DNA from: Pelagibius sp.
GTDB lineage: Bacteria; Pseudomonadota; Alphaproteobacteria; Kiloniellales; Kiloniellaceae
Direction: 5' to 3'
Assembly: GCA_028280305.1 (NCBI GenBank)
Contig: JANQMC010000012.1
Span: 273,846 to 337,845, forward strand
DNA: 64,000 nucleotides
Shown: positions 25,857 through 34,359 of the stretch, one piece after another
Position numbering within the stretch: the stretch's first letter is position 1
How the letters are laid out: each line of letters opens with the position of its first letter
Made by a program: the position numbers and the translations under genes
Notes under the pieces: model-generated
What the model was told of the DNA's origin: nothing
Seen by the model: only the letters and a program-made list of their open reading frames with translations
The model's database searches: none

Positions 25857-26620
25857 GCGCGCCGCCAGCGTGTTGCCCGCGCTTCCCAGGGCTGCAGCAC
25901 GAAGGACTCGATGGCCAGCATGACGGCGATGAAGCTGATCGCATAAGCAAGGATCATGGCAACGTCGAAAAGCTGGAAGTAGAGGTGTATCTGAAAGCCG
26001 ACACCGTTGGCTCGGCCGAGAAACTCCACGACCAGCACGATCTTCCAGATCAACGAAATTCCGGAGCGCCCGGCGGAGGCGATGAAGGGCGCGAGTTGCG
26101 GTGCCACCACGTGCCGCAGATGGGCGCCTCGGCCCATTCGAAAAATCTTGGCCATATCCTCCAACTGGTTGTCGAGGGCCCGTGCACCTTCCCGGATGGT
26201 GACCACGACAGTGGGGATCTTGTTGATGGCGACAGCCAGAATAGCGGCGGCTTCTGTCAGGCCGATCCAGAGGTAACAGAGAACGATGGTCACCAGAGCC
26301 GGCAGGTTCAGGAATACAATCAGCCAAGGATCAAGCCAGTGGTCGGCGCGGCGGCTGCGCCCCATAAGGAGCCCGATGGCGAGACCGATGGACATCGCCA
26401 GGACAAAGGCGAGCGCAACCCGCGCCAGAGTGGCGCCCAGGTGACGCGGCAGTTCGCCGGACAGGGTTTCACTGACGATAAGCGGAGCGACCTGCCAGGG
26501 TGCCGGCAGCACCTCGGCGTCGTTGCCGAGGACCGCGAGAACCGACCAGCCTGCCAGCAGCCCGGCCAGCGATAGAAGGGGAATCCAAGGCTGGCGCCCG
26601 TCAGCTTCCGGTTTTGACAA
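25853..26620 (-). CDS. NitT/TauT-type ABC transporter permease
   Basis: This 255-residue permease has about six transmembrane segments and the EAA-type loop of the SsuC/TauC family (EDMAKIFRMGRGAHLRHVV followed by APFIASAGRSG). Its start overlaps the 3' end of the binding-protein gene by 20 bases, and its stop overlaps the ATPase start. The three genes therefore make one importer, facing convergently against the Ped/Lut-type operon and divergently from the alcohol dehydrogenase gene. Ligand is not evident. Confidence 0.88.
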   Translation of the reverse strand: MSKPEADGRQPWIPLLSLAGLLAGWSVLAVLGNDAEVLPAPWQVAPLIVSETLSGELPRHLGATLARVALAFVLAMSIGLAIGLLMGRSRRADHWLDPWLIVFLNLPALVTIVLCYLWIGLTEAAAILAVAINKIPTVVVTIREGARALDNQLEDMAKIFRMGRGAHLRHVVAPQLAPFIASAGRSGISLIWKIVLVVEFLGRANGVGFQIHLYFQLFDVAMILAYAISFIAVMLAIESFVLQPWEARATRWRRA

Positions 26621-27575
26621 AGAGTCCCTCGGGAAGATCGTTCGCCAAGCCCACCAGGTCGCTGCCGCCCAGGCGTGACATCAAAGCCAGCAGCGCCGCA
26701 GCCGAATCCTCATCCACCGGACCAGGCGCCGGAATGCCGGCGCGAAAGCCGACTTTCAGCGCTTTGAACTGTTCAGCCGATTTTGCTTTCATGCGTGGCC
26801 GCAGGCGATCCCACTCCGCGTCGTCCTGCGCCAGCAGGTCCTTCGCACTGCGGGAAGCCTTGGCCAGGCCGTTGACCAGATCCGGCTGGCGGCGCAACAT
26901 CTCGCCCTTCACCACATATCCCAACAACGGCGTCTCAGGGTTCAGGCCCAGCGTTTTCGCGGCCTCTGCTACTGAGATCAGGCGGCGCATACCGGCCGCT
27001 TCCATCTTGGCCATGAAATGCCAATAGTTGATAGCGCCATCCAGACCGCCGTCCAGAGCAGTCTTGAAGATCAGCGGCGGGGCGCCGAAAATCTGCTCGG
27101 TTTCCGCGACCAGGTCGACGCCGTAAGCCTGCTCTGCAAAGGCGCGCAGGATGATCCAGCTCTTGTCCAGAGGGCCACCTGCGACGCCGATCTTCTGCCC
27201 CCTGAGGTCAGCTAGCGTTTTGGCCGGGCTGTCGGCCGGTACCACGATGCCGCCAATCGCTTTGGAGTAGGGGATAAAGACATAGTCTTTACCCGCCGCC
27301 CTTTGCCGGGCCACCCAGATCCAATCGGAAACGATTACGTCGGCCTCGCCGCCTTGAAAGGCGACCTTGGCGGCTGCCCCGCCGGCGACACCCTGTATAT
27401 CCAGGTTAAACCCGTTCTGCCTGTCGAAACCGTGGTGTGCGATGGTGTCGAGTTCCCAGTTCACGGTGCCGAACTTCAGAACCGAAATGCGGAGGGTCGG
27501 CGTTTCGGCGACAGCGGCGCCGGCAGCAGGCGCGAGCGCCAAGACCGCAGCCACAAGCCATCCGAGGCATTTCAT
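26601..27575 (-). CDS. NitT/TauT-type ABC transporter substrate-binding protein
   Basis: This 324-residue protein starts at ATG 27575, preceded by GGGAGATGGGAA, and has a signal peptide ending in GAAVAETP. The fold is NMT1/THI5/SsuA-like: FDRQNGFNLDIQGVAGGAAAKVAFQGGEADV is the characteristic ligand-entry region (quoted here only in part: GGAAAKVAFQGGEADV). Such proteins bind sulfonates, nitrate, thiamine precursors or aromatic acids. Because the operon is divergent from a PQQ alcohol dehydrogenase gene, sharing about 250 bases of promoter region, the ligand may be linked to alcohol or cofactor metabolism; this is inference. Confidence 0.85.
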   Translation of the reverse strand: MKCLGWLVAAVLALAPAAGAAVAETPTLRISVLKFGTVNWELDTIAHHGFDRQNGFNLDIQGVAGGAAAKVAFQGGEADVIVSDWIWVARQRAAGKDYVFIPYSKAIGGIVVPADSPAKTLADLRGQKIGVAGGPLDKSWIILRAFAEQAYGVDLVAETEQIFGAPPLIFKTALDGGLDGAINYWHFMAKMEAAGMRRLISVAEAAKTLGLNPETPLLGYVVKGEMLRRQPDLVNGLAKASRSAKDLLAQDDAEWDRLRPRMKAKSAEQFKALKVGFRAGIPAPGPVDEDSAAALLALMSRLGGSDLVGLANDLPEGLFVKTGS

Positions 27576-27826
27576 TTCCCATCTCCCTTGATCGCTTGCC
27601 CTGCGTGACATCTTTTGGCGCGACATTTCTTGTGCCATCCAGATTACAGCTTCTCGGGAAAGTTGGAATACGACCAAGGCAGCAGACGGCCCGGCACTGG
27701 CTAACCTACGACCATTGGCCAATTTCCAAGGCTCGATCAGAGGCGGATACTCCAAGAGACGGAAAAAGCCGGTAGAAGCCGGCAGCTTCGGATGAAGCCG
27801 TTATGGGTACGGCAAGGGAGGATAAA

Positions 27827-29593
27827 ATGCATCGGTTCTTGCTTGTAGTTGCAGCCGGCATGTTGGGTTCCGGCTTGGCGCAGGCACAGGTGACGGAAGA
27901 CGATCTGCGCAACGATCAGACGGTGACCGATCAGATCGTCACCAACGGTATGGGGCGCGATCTCCAGCGCTACAGTCCGCTGGACACCATCAACAAGTCC
28001 AACGTGAAGAACCTCGTTCCCGCCTGGGCCTTTTCCTTCGGCGGCGAGAAGCAGCGCGGCCAGGAAAGTCAGCCCTTGATCTATGACGGCATTATGTACG
28101 TCACCGGCTCATATTCCAGGCTCTTCGCCCTGGATGCCATGACCGGCAGAGAGCTCTGGCAGTATGACGCACGACTGCCCGAAGGCATCCTACCGTGCTG
28201 CGATGTGGTGAACCGCGGTGCGGCGATCTATGGCGACAAGGTGTTTTTCGGGACGTTGGATGCGCGCATCGTCGCCCTTGGCCGCAAGACCGGTGACGTG
28301 GTCTGGCGCAAGAAGATCGCCGACTACAAAGCCGGTTACTCCTATACCGCCGCGCCGATTATCGTGAATGGTCTCATCGTCACCGGCAACTCCGGCGGCG
28401 AGTTTGGTATTGTCGGCGAGGTGCAGGCCCGCGATACCGAAACCGGCGAGCTTGTCTGGACGCGGCCGGTGATCGAAGGCCATATGGGCACCTTCAAGGG
28501 CGAAGAGTCGACCATGACCGGCGAGCTGAACGCCACTTGGCCGGGCGACCTCTGGAAGACCGGCGGCGGCGCCACCTGGCTCGGCGGCAGCTATGATATC
28601 GAAACCGACACCCTGATCATGGGTACCGGCAACCCGGCGCCCTGGAACAGCCATCTTCGCAATGCCGGTCAGCCGCGGCCCGGCAATGCCGGCGACAACC
28701 TCTATGCCGCCTCCCGCCTTGGCATCGACCCGTCGAACGGCGAGATCAAGTGGCATTTTCAGACCACCCCGCGCGAGGGCTGGGACTACGACGGGGTTAA
28801 CGAGGTCATCCCCTTTGTCGACGCGGCGGGTAACAGGCGGCTGGCGACGGCGGATCGGAACGGCTTTTTCTATGTGCTGAATGCTGATGACGGTGCCTTT
28901 GTCGATGCCTTTCCTTTCGTGAAGGACATCTCCTGGGCCGAAGGCATCGACGAGAACGGCCGCCCGATCTTTGTCGAGGACAATCGGCCGGGCGATCCTT
29001 CGGCAGCGGCGGACGGCGCCAAGGGCGAGAATGTTTTCTCGGTTCCCTCTTTCCTTGGCGGGAAGAACTGGATGCCCATGGCCTACAGCCAGAAGTCCGG
29101 GCTCTTCTATGTGCCTTCCAACGAGTGGGGCATGGATATCTGGAACGAGCCCATCACCTTCAAAAAAGGTGCGGCCTATCTGGGCGCCGGCTTCACCATC
29201 AAACCTCTGTTCGAAGACTACATCGGCTCATTGAAGGCGATTGACCCGATGAACGGTGAGGTGAAATGGGAGGTCAAAAACAACGCGCCGCTCTGGTCGG
29301 GTGTCATGACCACTGCCGGCGGTCTGGTATTCACCGGTACGCCGGAGGGTCATCTGAAAGCTTTTGACGACGAAACAGGTGAGGAACTCTGGTCGTTCCA
29401 GACCGGCTCCGGCGTCGTTGGTCAGCCGATCACCTGGGAGATGGAAGGCGAACAGTACGTTGCCGTGCTTTCCGGCTGGGGCGGCGCGGTGCCACTCTGG
29501 GGCGGCGAGGTCGCCAAGAAGGTGAGCTACCTGAACCAGGGTGGTCTGGTCTGGGTTTTCAAAGTGCCCAAGCAGCTCGTTTCGGCCAACTGA
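27827..29593 (+). CDS. exaF: PQQ-dependent alcohol dehydrogenase, lanthanide (ExaF/PedH) type
   Basis: This 588-residue periplasmic quinoprotein starts at ATG 27827 with GGGAGG seven bases upstream and has a signal peptide ending near AQAQ. It shows the eight-bladed propeller tryptophan motifs, the adjacent-cysteine disulfide Cys124-Cys125 over PQQ (ILPCCDVV), and the catalytic Asp320 in GWDYDGVNE. The residue two positions later is Asp322; calcium-type enzymes have Ala or Ser there, while lanthanide-dependent XoxF, ExaF and PedH have Asp. It should oxidise ethanol and related alcohols using PQQ and a lanthanide, passing electrons to a cytochrome c. A terminator follows. Confidence 0.92.
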   Translation: MHRFLLVVAAGMLGSGLAQAQVTEDDLRNDQTVTDQIVTNGMGRDLQRYSPLDTINKSNVKNLVPAWAFSFGGEKQRGQESQPLIYDGIMYVTGSYSRLFALDAMTGRELWQYDARLPEGILPCCDVVNRGAAIYGDKVFFGTLDARIVALGRKTGDVVWRKKIADYKAGYSYTAAPIIVNGLIVTGNSGGEFGIVGEVQARDTETGELVWTRPVIEGHMGTFKGEESTMTGELNATWPGDLWKTGGGATWLGGSYDIETDTLIMGTGNPAPWNSHLRNAGQPRPGNAGDNLYAASRLGIDPSNGEIKWHFQTTPREGWDYDGVNEVIPFVDAAGNRRLATADRNGFFYVLNADDGAFVDAFPFVKDISWAEGIDENGRPIFVEDNRPGDPSAAADGAKGENVFSVPSFLGGKNWMPMAYSQKSGLFYVPSNEWGMDIWNEPITFKKGAAYLGAGFTIKPLFEDYIGSLKAIDPMNGEVKWEVKNNAPLWSGVMTTAGGLVFTGTPEGHLKAFDDETGEELWSFQTGSGVVGQPITWEMEGEQYVAVLSGWGGAVPLWGGEVAKKVSYLNQGGLVWVFKVPKQLVSAN

Positions 29594-29617
29594 GGCCCGG
29601 GCTTTCTTGAACAGCGG

Positions 29618-29647
29618 AACAGGCGCGTCCTGCGGGGCGCGCCTGTT
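29618..29647 (+). terminator. Rho-independent terminator after exaF
   Basis: A perfect 10-base stem (AACAGGCGCG with CGCGCCTGTT) encloses a 10-base loop and is followed by TTCGTTT. It lies 25 bases after the exaF stop, so the dehydrogenase is probably transcribed apart from the regulatory genes downstream. Confidence 0.75.
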
Positions 29648-29760
29648 TTCGTTTCCGGCCCGGAAGAGCTAGATCTTTGGTCGGGTATCGCAGCGGGCCG
29701 CCTTGGGCTACCATGCTCGACAGGGGGGAGCTGAAGGCAGCGAATGGGATTGGGAGCAGG

Positions 29761-30483
29761 ATGCCCGGAGTTTCGACACAGCGTGAAGAACAGCCGGAGG
29801 CGGTGCGCCTTTCGACAGCCCTTGTGATTGATGATCATCCGCTGTTTTGCGAAGCGCTTTCCATGACCTTGAAGTCGGCGATCCGGGTGGAGGAGATCGT
29901 GACCGCCGAAAGGCTGGAGCAGGCTATCGAGCAGATCCGCGGAGGGTTGCAGCCCGACGTGGTGATGCTGGATCTCAATCTGCCCGATGTGAACGGCCTG
30001 GAAGGGCTGGTTCGCTTGAAGAAAATCGCCGCAAATGTGCCGATCATCGTGGTTTCCTCTCTTGCCGAAAACCGGATCGTCGCCTCTGCGATCAAAGCGG
30101 GCGCGTCGGGCTTCGTGCCCAAGCACAGCCAGCGCGACGTCTTCCTGCGGGCTTTTACCGACATCTGGGCGGGCAGGGTCTATCTGCCCGATGGTTATGT
30201 CGAGGTATCGGAGGATGATGCGTCGCCACAATCTGCGGAGGAAGATGCGATCCTCCGCCTGTCTCAGCTAACCCAGCAGCAGGCACGCATCCTTCAATGC
30301 GTCTGTGAGGGTAAGCTGAACAAACAGATCGCCTATGATCTCTCCATCGCCGAGACCACGGTAAAGGCGCATGTAACGGCGATTTTACGCAAGTTGGGGG
30401 TTCAGAGCCGAACCCAGGCGGTGCTGATGGCGCAAAACACCCATTTCGCAAAGATCTTGCAGGACGACAACAAGGTCACCTAA
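29761..30483 (+). CDS. LuxR/NarL-family response regulator (ErbR/AgmR/PedR-like)
   Basis: This 240-residue regulator has an N-terminal receiver domain (ALVIDDHPLFCEAL, phospho-acceptor Asp71 in VVMLDLNLPD, and Lys in GFVPKHS) and a C-terminal LuxR helix-turn-helix (LNKQIAYDLSIAETTVKAHV). I chose ATG 29761 for its GGGAG site; in-frame ATGs upstream at 29677 and 29713 lack a good site. Relatives near PQQ ethanol dehydrogenases (AgmR/ErbR, PedR1) activate dehydrogenase genes. The hybrid kinase two genes downstream is the probable phosphodonor. Cytoplasmic. Confidence 0.9.
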   Translation: MPGVSTQREEQPEAVRLSTALVIDDHPLFCEALSMTLKSAIRVEEIVTAERLEQAIEQIRGGLQPDVVMLDLNLPDVNGLEGLVRLKKIAANVPIIVVSSLAENRIVASAIKAGASGFVPKHSQRDVFLRAFTDIWAGRVYLPDGYVEVSEDDASPQSAEEDAILRLSQLTQQQARILQCVCEGKLNKQIAYDLSIAETTVKAHVTAILRKLGVQSRTQAVLMAQNTHFAKILQDDNKVT

Positions 30484-30488
30484 CCTAT

Positions 30489-30516
30489 CCAAAACAAATA
30501 AATCAGTATGTTTTGG
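30489..30516. repeat. Inverted repeat before the FIST gene
   Basis: Perfect 8-base arms CCAAAACA and TGTTTTGG are separated by 12 AT-rich bases. The right arm ends immediately before the GGGGAGG ribosome site of the FIST gene. It could be an operator or an mRNA hairpin that controls ribosome access; nothing distinguishes these from sequence alone. Confidence 0.5.
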
Positions 30517-30525
30517 GGAGGTCAT

Positions 30526-31707
30526 ATGGACGCGCCGGTAATGCCACCGGTGGCCGGTAAGCGTGGCCGGAACGCGGTCCGGACGGCTCATGCCGCCGCT
30601 CGCGACGCCCGGGCGGCCCTGTCGCGGCTAGCTGAGGAAGTCGGAACCGACGGGCTCGACCTCGTTATCCTGTTCATCTCCCCCACCGGCGACCTGACCA
30701 CCATCGCGCGCGAGGCCGAGGCGGTTTTCGGCAGCACACCGGTGATCGGTTGCACAACGGCCGGAGAGATTTCACCTCAGGGCTATACGGAAGAGGAGAT
30801 CGTCGCCGTTGCCTTTCCGCGAAAGCAGTTCGTTTCTCTCATAGAATTCATCGACGACCTTAAAGGGCTGGTGCGCGAGGATCTCGTTCGGACAACGGTC
30901 AAACTGCGTGGTGAGTTGGCCCGCCGGGCGCCGGATTGGACCTCGGAATTCGCCTTTCTGATGGTCGACGGGTTGTCACTCTTGGAAGATCAACTGGTTT
31001 CAGCGCTCTCGACCGCGCTGGGGCCGACGCCGCTGTTCGGCGGGTCCGCGGGTGACGGGCTCGACTTCAAGCAGACCTTCGTCATTCACGGCGGCCGTGT
31101 CTATCAGGATGCAGCGGTCCTGGCGCTGATCAGAACGAATTGCGCCATCAAGGTCTTCAACTTCGATCACCTGACGCCAACCGAAAAGAAGATGGTGGTG
31201 ACAGAGGCCGATCCGGATCGCCGGGTGGTTCGCGAGATCAATGGTGAGCCGGCAGCGCGCGAGTATGCCCGGATCGTCGGCATGGACCCGGAGCAACTCT
31301 CTTCGTTCATCTTCGCTGCCCACCCCGTGGTGGTAAAGGTTGGCGGCAAGCACCATGTGCGAGCCATTCAGAAGGTCGAGCCCAATGGCGACCTGACGTT
31401 CTTCTCGGCCATAGATGAAGGGTTGGTGCTCACCGTTGCCGAACCGCGGGACATCGCGGAGGATCTTGATGCGGCGCTGGGCGACCTTTCCCGCCGCGGC
31501 CAGCCGGAAGCGATCATTGCCTGCGACTGTATCCTGCGCCGCGTCGAGGCGGAGCAGAAGCAGGCGATCGGGCCCTTGTCACGCATCCTGGCAGCAAACC
31601 GGGTTGTCGGCTTCAGCACCTATGGCGAACAGGTGAACTCCGTCCATGTGAACCACACCATGACCGGTATCGCAATTTATCCGCCGCCGAGTGAATCGAA
31701 GACATGA
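30526..31707 (+). CDS. nosP: FIST-domain sensor protein, NosP-like
   Basis: This 393-residue cytoplasmic protein contains a FIST N domain (about residues 30-230, PVIGCTTAGEISPQGY and LFGGSAGDGLDF) and a FIST C domain (about 230-370, ending ANRVVGFSTYGEQ). ATG 30526 is preceded by a strong GGGGAGG; an ATG at 30508 lies inside the upstream hairpin. In Pseudomonas, the FIST hemoprotein NosP senses nitric oxide and acts on the adjacent kinase NahK. Here the stop overlaps the start of a NahK/ErcS-type kinase gene by 4 bases, the same pairing. Heme or NO binding is inferred from gene order; I cannot verify a heme ligand. Confidence 0.8.
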   Translation: MDAPVMPPVAGKRGRNAVRTAHAAARDARAALSRLAEEVGTDGLDLVILFISPTGDLTTIAREAEAVFGSTPVIGCTTAGEISPQGYTEEEIVAVAFPRKQFVSLIEFIDDLKGLVREDLVRTTVKLRGELARRAPDWTSEFAFLMVDGLSLLEDQLVSALSTALGPTPLFGGSAGDGLDFKQTFVIHGGRVYQDAAVLALIRTNCAIKVFNFDHLTPTEKKMVVTEADPDRRVVREINGEPAAREYARIVGMDPEQLSSFIFAAHPVVVKVGGKHHVRAIQKVEPNGDLTFFSAIDEGLVLTVAEPRDIAEDLDAALGDLSRRGQPEAIIACDCILRRVEAEQKQAIGPLSRILAANRVVGFSTYGEQVNSVHVNHTMTGIAIYPPPSESKT

Positions 31708-33932
31708 ACTCTTTGCTGATCAACCCCGAGGACAGCCTCGAGCAGCAGAACCGGAAGCTTCTGAAGATCACCTCCGTTCTGATGCGGCGGGTTGAGCAGG
31801 CGACCGACGACAGCGGCGCCGCCTATGCCCACTTCCAGCGGGCGCTCTTGCTCGAGGAAGAGGTCCAGGCCCGCACCTGGGACCTGGAGCAGACCCTGGG
31901 GCTGCTCAACCAGTCCAATGCCGAGTTGTCGCGCGCCAATAAAGCGGCGGAGCGGGCCCGCGCCGATCTGTCGAATGCGCTTGAAGCGGTGCAGGAAGGT
32001 TTCGCGCTTTTCAACGCTGACGATGTGATGGTGATGTGCAACAGCCGCTTTGGCATGCATATGCCCGATATCCGCGCCCAGCTGCGCCCTGGGTTGGCTT
32101 TTCAGGACTATGTACGGCTGGTCAGCCAGAGCAGCTGTCTGGCCCTTCCGTCTGGGGAGACCCCGGCCAGCTGGGCTGAGCAGCGCAAACGCAAGCACAA
32201 GGAAAGCCACGTTAACTTCAATGTGAGGATCACCGGCGACCGCTGGGTTCAGGTCAGCGAACATCGCACGCCGGACCAGGGCACCGCGATCCTGCAAACC
32301 GATGTAACGGACATGATCCGGATGGAGCGGCAGGAAAGGGAGAAACTGCTCGATGACCAGGCACGCCTGATCCGTGCGACCCTGGAACACATCAATCAGG
32401 GAATCTGTATATTCGACGACCAGCACCGTCTTGTCGGTTGGAACCAGCGCCTTGCCGCGCTGCTGAATCCACCCATGCACCTGCTGCGCGTCGGCACCAG
32501 TTTTGACCGCCTGCTTGAGCACATTGCCCAGGACATGACCTTCGCCAAAGGGCAGTCTTTGCGGAAGGTAACGGACTGGGTTCATCAGACAAACCTGCGC
32601 GCGCCTCTCTCCCTGGAAGTCAGTCATCGGGGGAAGGTCCACCTCGACGTCTTCGGTCAGGAGATGCCGGACAAAGGTTTTGTCATCAGCTTCAGCGACG
32701 TGACCGCGGAACGCGAAGCGATCGACGCCATGTCCGAGGTGAACGAGACGCTCGAACAAAGAGTGCTGGATCGAACAATTGCACTGGAAGACGCGCTTAA
32801 GGCTGCGGAACTGGCCAATGCCTCAAAGTCCCGGTTTGTGGCGGCGGCCAGTCATGATCTTTTGCAGCCGCTGTCCGCGGCCAAGCTCTTCCTCTCATCC
32901 CTGTCGAACATGGATCTCAGCGCCGAACCGCTGCGGGTTACCCAACGCATCGAGAGTGCGTTGAACAGCGTCGAGGCGATCTTGGCTGCGCTCCTGGATA
33001 TCTCCAAACTCGATTCAGGCCGTGCGGCCGTCGAGGTTTCGGCTGTCCCTATGAGTCAGATTCTGGGACCGCTGCGCGATGAGTTCCAGCCTCTGGCCAG
33101 GCAGAAGGGCATCGATCTGCACGTCGTCGACTGCGGATTGGTGGTGCAAAGCGATCCGTCTTATCTCAGGCGTATTCTTCAGAACCTTATCGCCAACGCG
33201 ATCCGTTACACCGCTGCCGGCAAGGTACTGGTGGGCGTGCGCCGGCGGGGTGCCAATCTGATCGTTCAGGTCTGGGATACCGGACCTGGGATCCCAGAGG
33301 AAATGCGGGAGCTCGTCTTTAAGGAGTTCCAGCGCCTGGGCACCGCCGATCATGAGGGTAGCGGGGTCGGGGTGGGGCTCGGTCTGGCGATTGTCGAGCG
33401 GGCCTGTGCGCTACTCGGCCACCCCTTGCAAATGATATCGCAGACCGGAAGGGGAACCGGGTTCCTCGTCACCCTGCCGACCAGCATGCAGGCAGCGCAG
33501 GCCGATGAGTCCGATGGCCGGACGGCGGCCGGCAAGGCGGGCCCCGGAGGGGGGCAGCTGATCGCTCTGATCATTGAGAATGACAGAGAGGTACGCTGGG
33601 CCATGACAACGCTGCTGGAGAGTTGGAGCGTCAGTGTTTTCGACGTCGCCAGCCAAGCCGAGGCGCTCCAGCTTCTTGATGAAATCGGCGTTGCGCCGGA
33701 CATCCTGCTTGTCGACTATCAACTCGACCTTGGCGAAAACGGACTTGATGCCATTGACGCCGTGCGGAGCCGTTTCGCATCGACAGCCGCAGCCCTGGTT
33801 ACGGCCAAGCGGTCTCCTGAGCTGCAAAGAACCTGCCGGTCCAAGGGAATAGGGTATCTCAACAAGCCCATCAATCCATTGGAGCTTCGCGAGCTGTTGA
33901 TCGGCGCCCTGCCGCGCCAGGTGGCAGGCTGA
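31704..33932 (+). CDS. nahK: NahK/ErcS-type hybrid sensor histidine kinase/response regulator
   Basis: This 742-residue cytoplasmic kinase has no transmembrane segment. It has a coiled-coil N-terminus (residues 5-100), two PAS domains (about 95-200, LEAVQEGFALFNADD; and about 225-340, LEHINQGICIFDD), a second coiled coil, a HisKA domain with His384 in AAASHDLLQPLSAA, a HATPase domain (NLIANAIRY, VWDTGPGIPEE, GVGLGLAIVERA) and a C-terminal receiver with Asp671 in LLVDYQLD. It matches the NahK/ErcS group that controls PQQ ethanol oxidation and biofilm behaviour. It is coupled to the FIST gene, and the LuxR regulator upstream is its likely partner. Confidence 0.9.
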   Translation: MNSLLINPEDSLEQQNRKLLKITSVLMRRVEQATDDSGAAYAHFQRALLLEEEVQARTWDLEQTLGLLNQSNAELSRANKAAERARADLSNALEAVQEGFALFNADDVMVMCNSRFGMHMPDIRAQLRPGLAFQDYVRLVSQSSCLALPSGETPASWAEQRKRKHKESHVNFNVRITGDRWVQVSEHRTPDQGTAILQTDVTDMIRMERQEREKLLDDQARLIRATLEHINQGICIFDDQHRLVGWNQRLAALLNPPMHLLRVGTSFDRLLEHIAQDMTFAKGQSLRKVTDWVHQTNLRAPLSLEVSHRGKVHLDVFGQEMPDKGFVISFSDVTAEREAIDAMSEVNETLEQRVLDRTIALEDALKAAELANASKSRFVAAASHDLLQPLSAAKLFLSSLSNMDLSAEPLRVTQRIESALNSVEAILAALLDISKLDSGRAAVEVSAVPMSQILGPLRDEFQPLARQKGIDLHVVDCGLVVQSDPSYLRRILQNLIANAIRYTAAGKVLVGVRRRGANLIVQVWDTGPGIPEEMRELVFKEFQRLGTADHEGSGVGVGLGLAIVERACALLGHPLQMISQTGRGTGFLVTLPTSMQAAQADESDGRTAAGKAGPGGGQLIALIIENDREVRWAMTTLLESWSVSVFDVASQAEALQLLDEIGVAPDILLVDYQLDLGENGLDAIDAVRSRFASTAAALVTAKRSPELQRTCRSKGIGYLNKPINPLELRELLIGALPRQVAG

Positions 33933-34040
33933 AAGCCTCGTCCCCAACCCTCCGAACCGCCAAGGCTCCCCCGACGTCTGAAGCCTGGTTAGACGCTCTG
34001 GCCGCTAAGCCATTGAAGAGAAAGGAGGCGTAAACGAGGG

Positions 34041-34130
34041 TGGCGGATGGGGTGGGATTCGAACCCACGAGACGCTCTCACGCCTGCCGGTTTTCAAGAC
34101 CGGTGCCTTCAACCACTCGGCCACCCATCC
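34041..34130 (-). tRNA. tRNA-Ser (anticodon UGA)
   Basis: The minus strand folds as a class II tRNA: acceptor GGATGGG pairs with CCCATCC, the anticodon loop is CTTGAAA within ACCGG-type arms, there is a long variable arm as expected for serine, and the T arm is GTGGG-TTCGAAT-CCCAC. The CCA end is encoded. The anticodon TGA reads UCN serine codons. I looked for a phage attachment duplication or integrase beside it and saw none. Confidence 0.95.
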
Positions 34131-34359
34131 ATCGCGCACAAAAGGGGGCGGGCCCCCGCGGCCAACGGTTCTAAGCGGCCTGGGAACGAAAGGCAAGCGG
34201 CTCTCCGGGCGGCCCGGATCGGCCCGCGGATCGCCCCTTGATGGTACGGGGCGTCAGGCTGCAACCGGCTGACTGTTGCGGCTCGGGCCAAGGCGCGGCA
34301 AACTCTCGACCTCAGATCAGCCGGGTAAGGGCGGCAAGGGCGCAATCAGGGGAGCAATC

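Noticed and set aside
34041..34130. Genomic island boundary at the tRNA-Ser gene
   Set aside because: No integrase and no repeat of the tRNA 3' end were found within the window.
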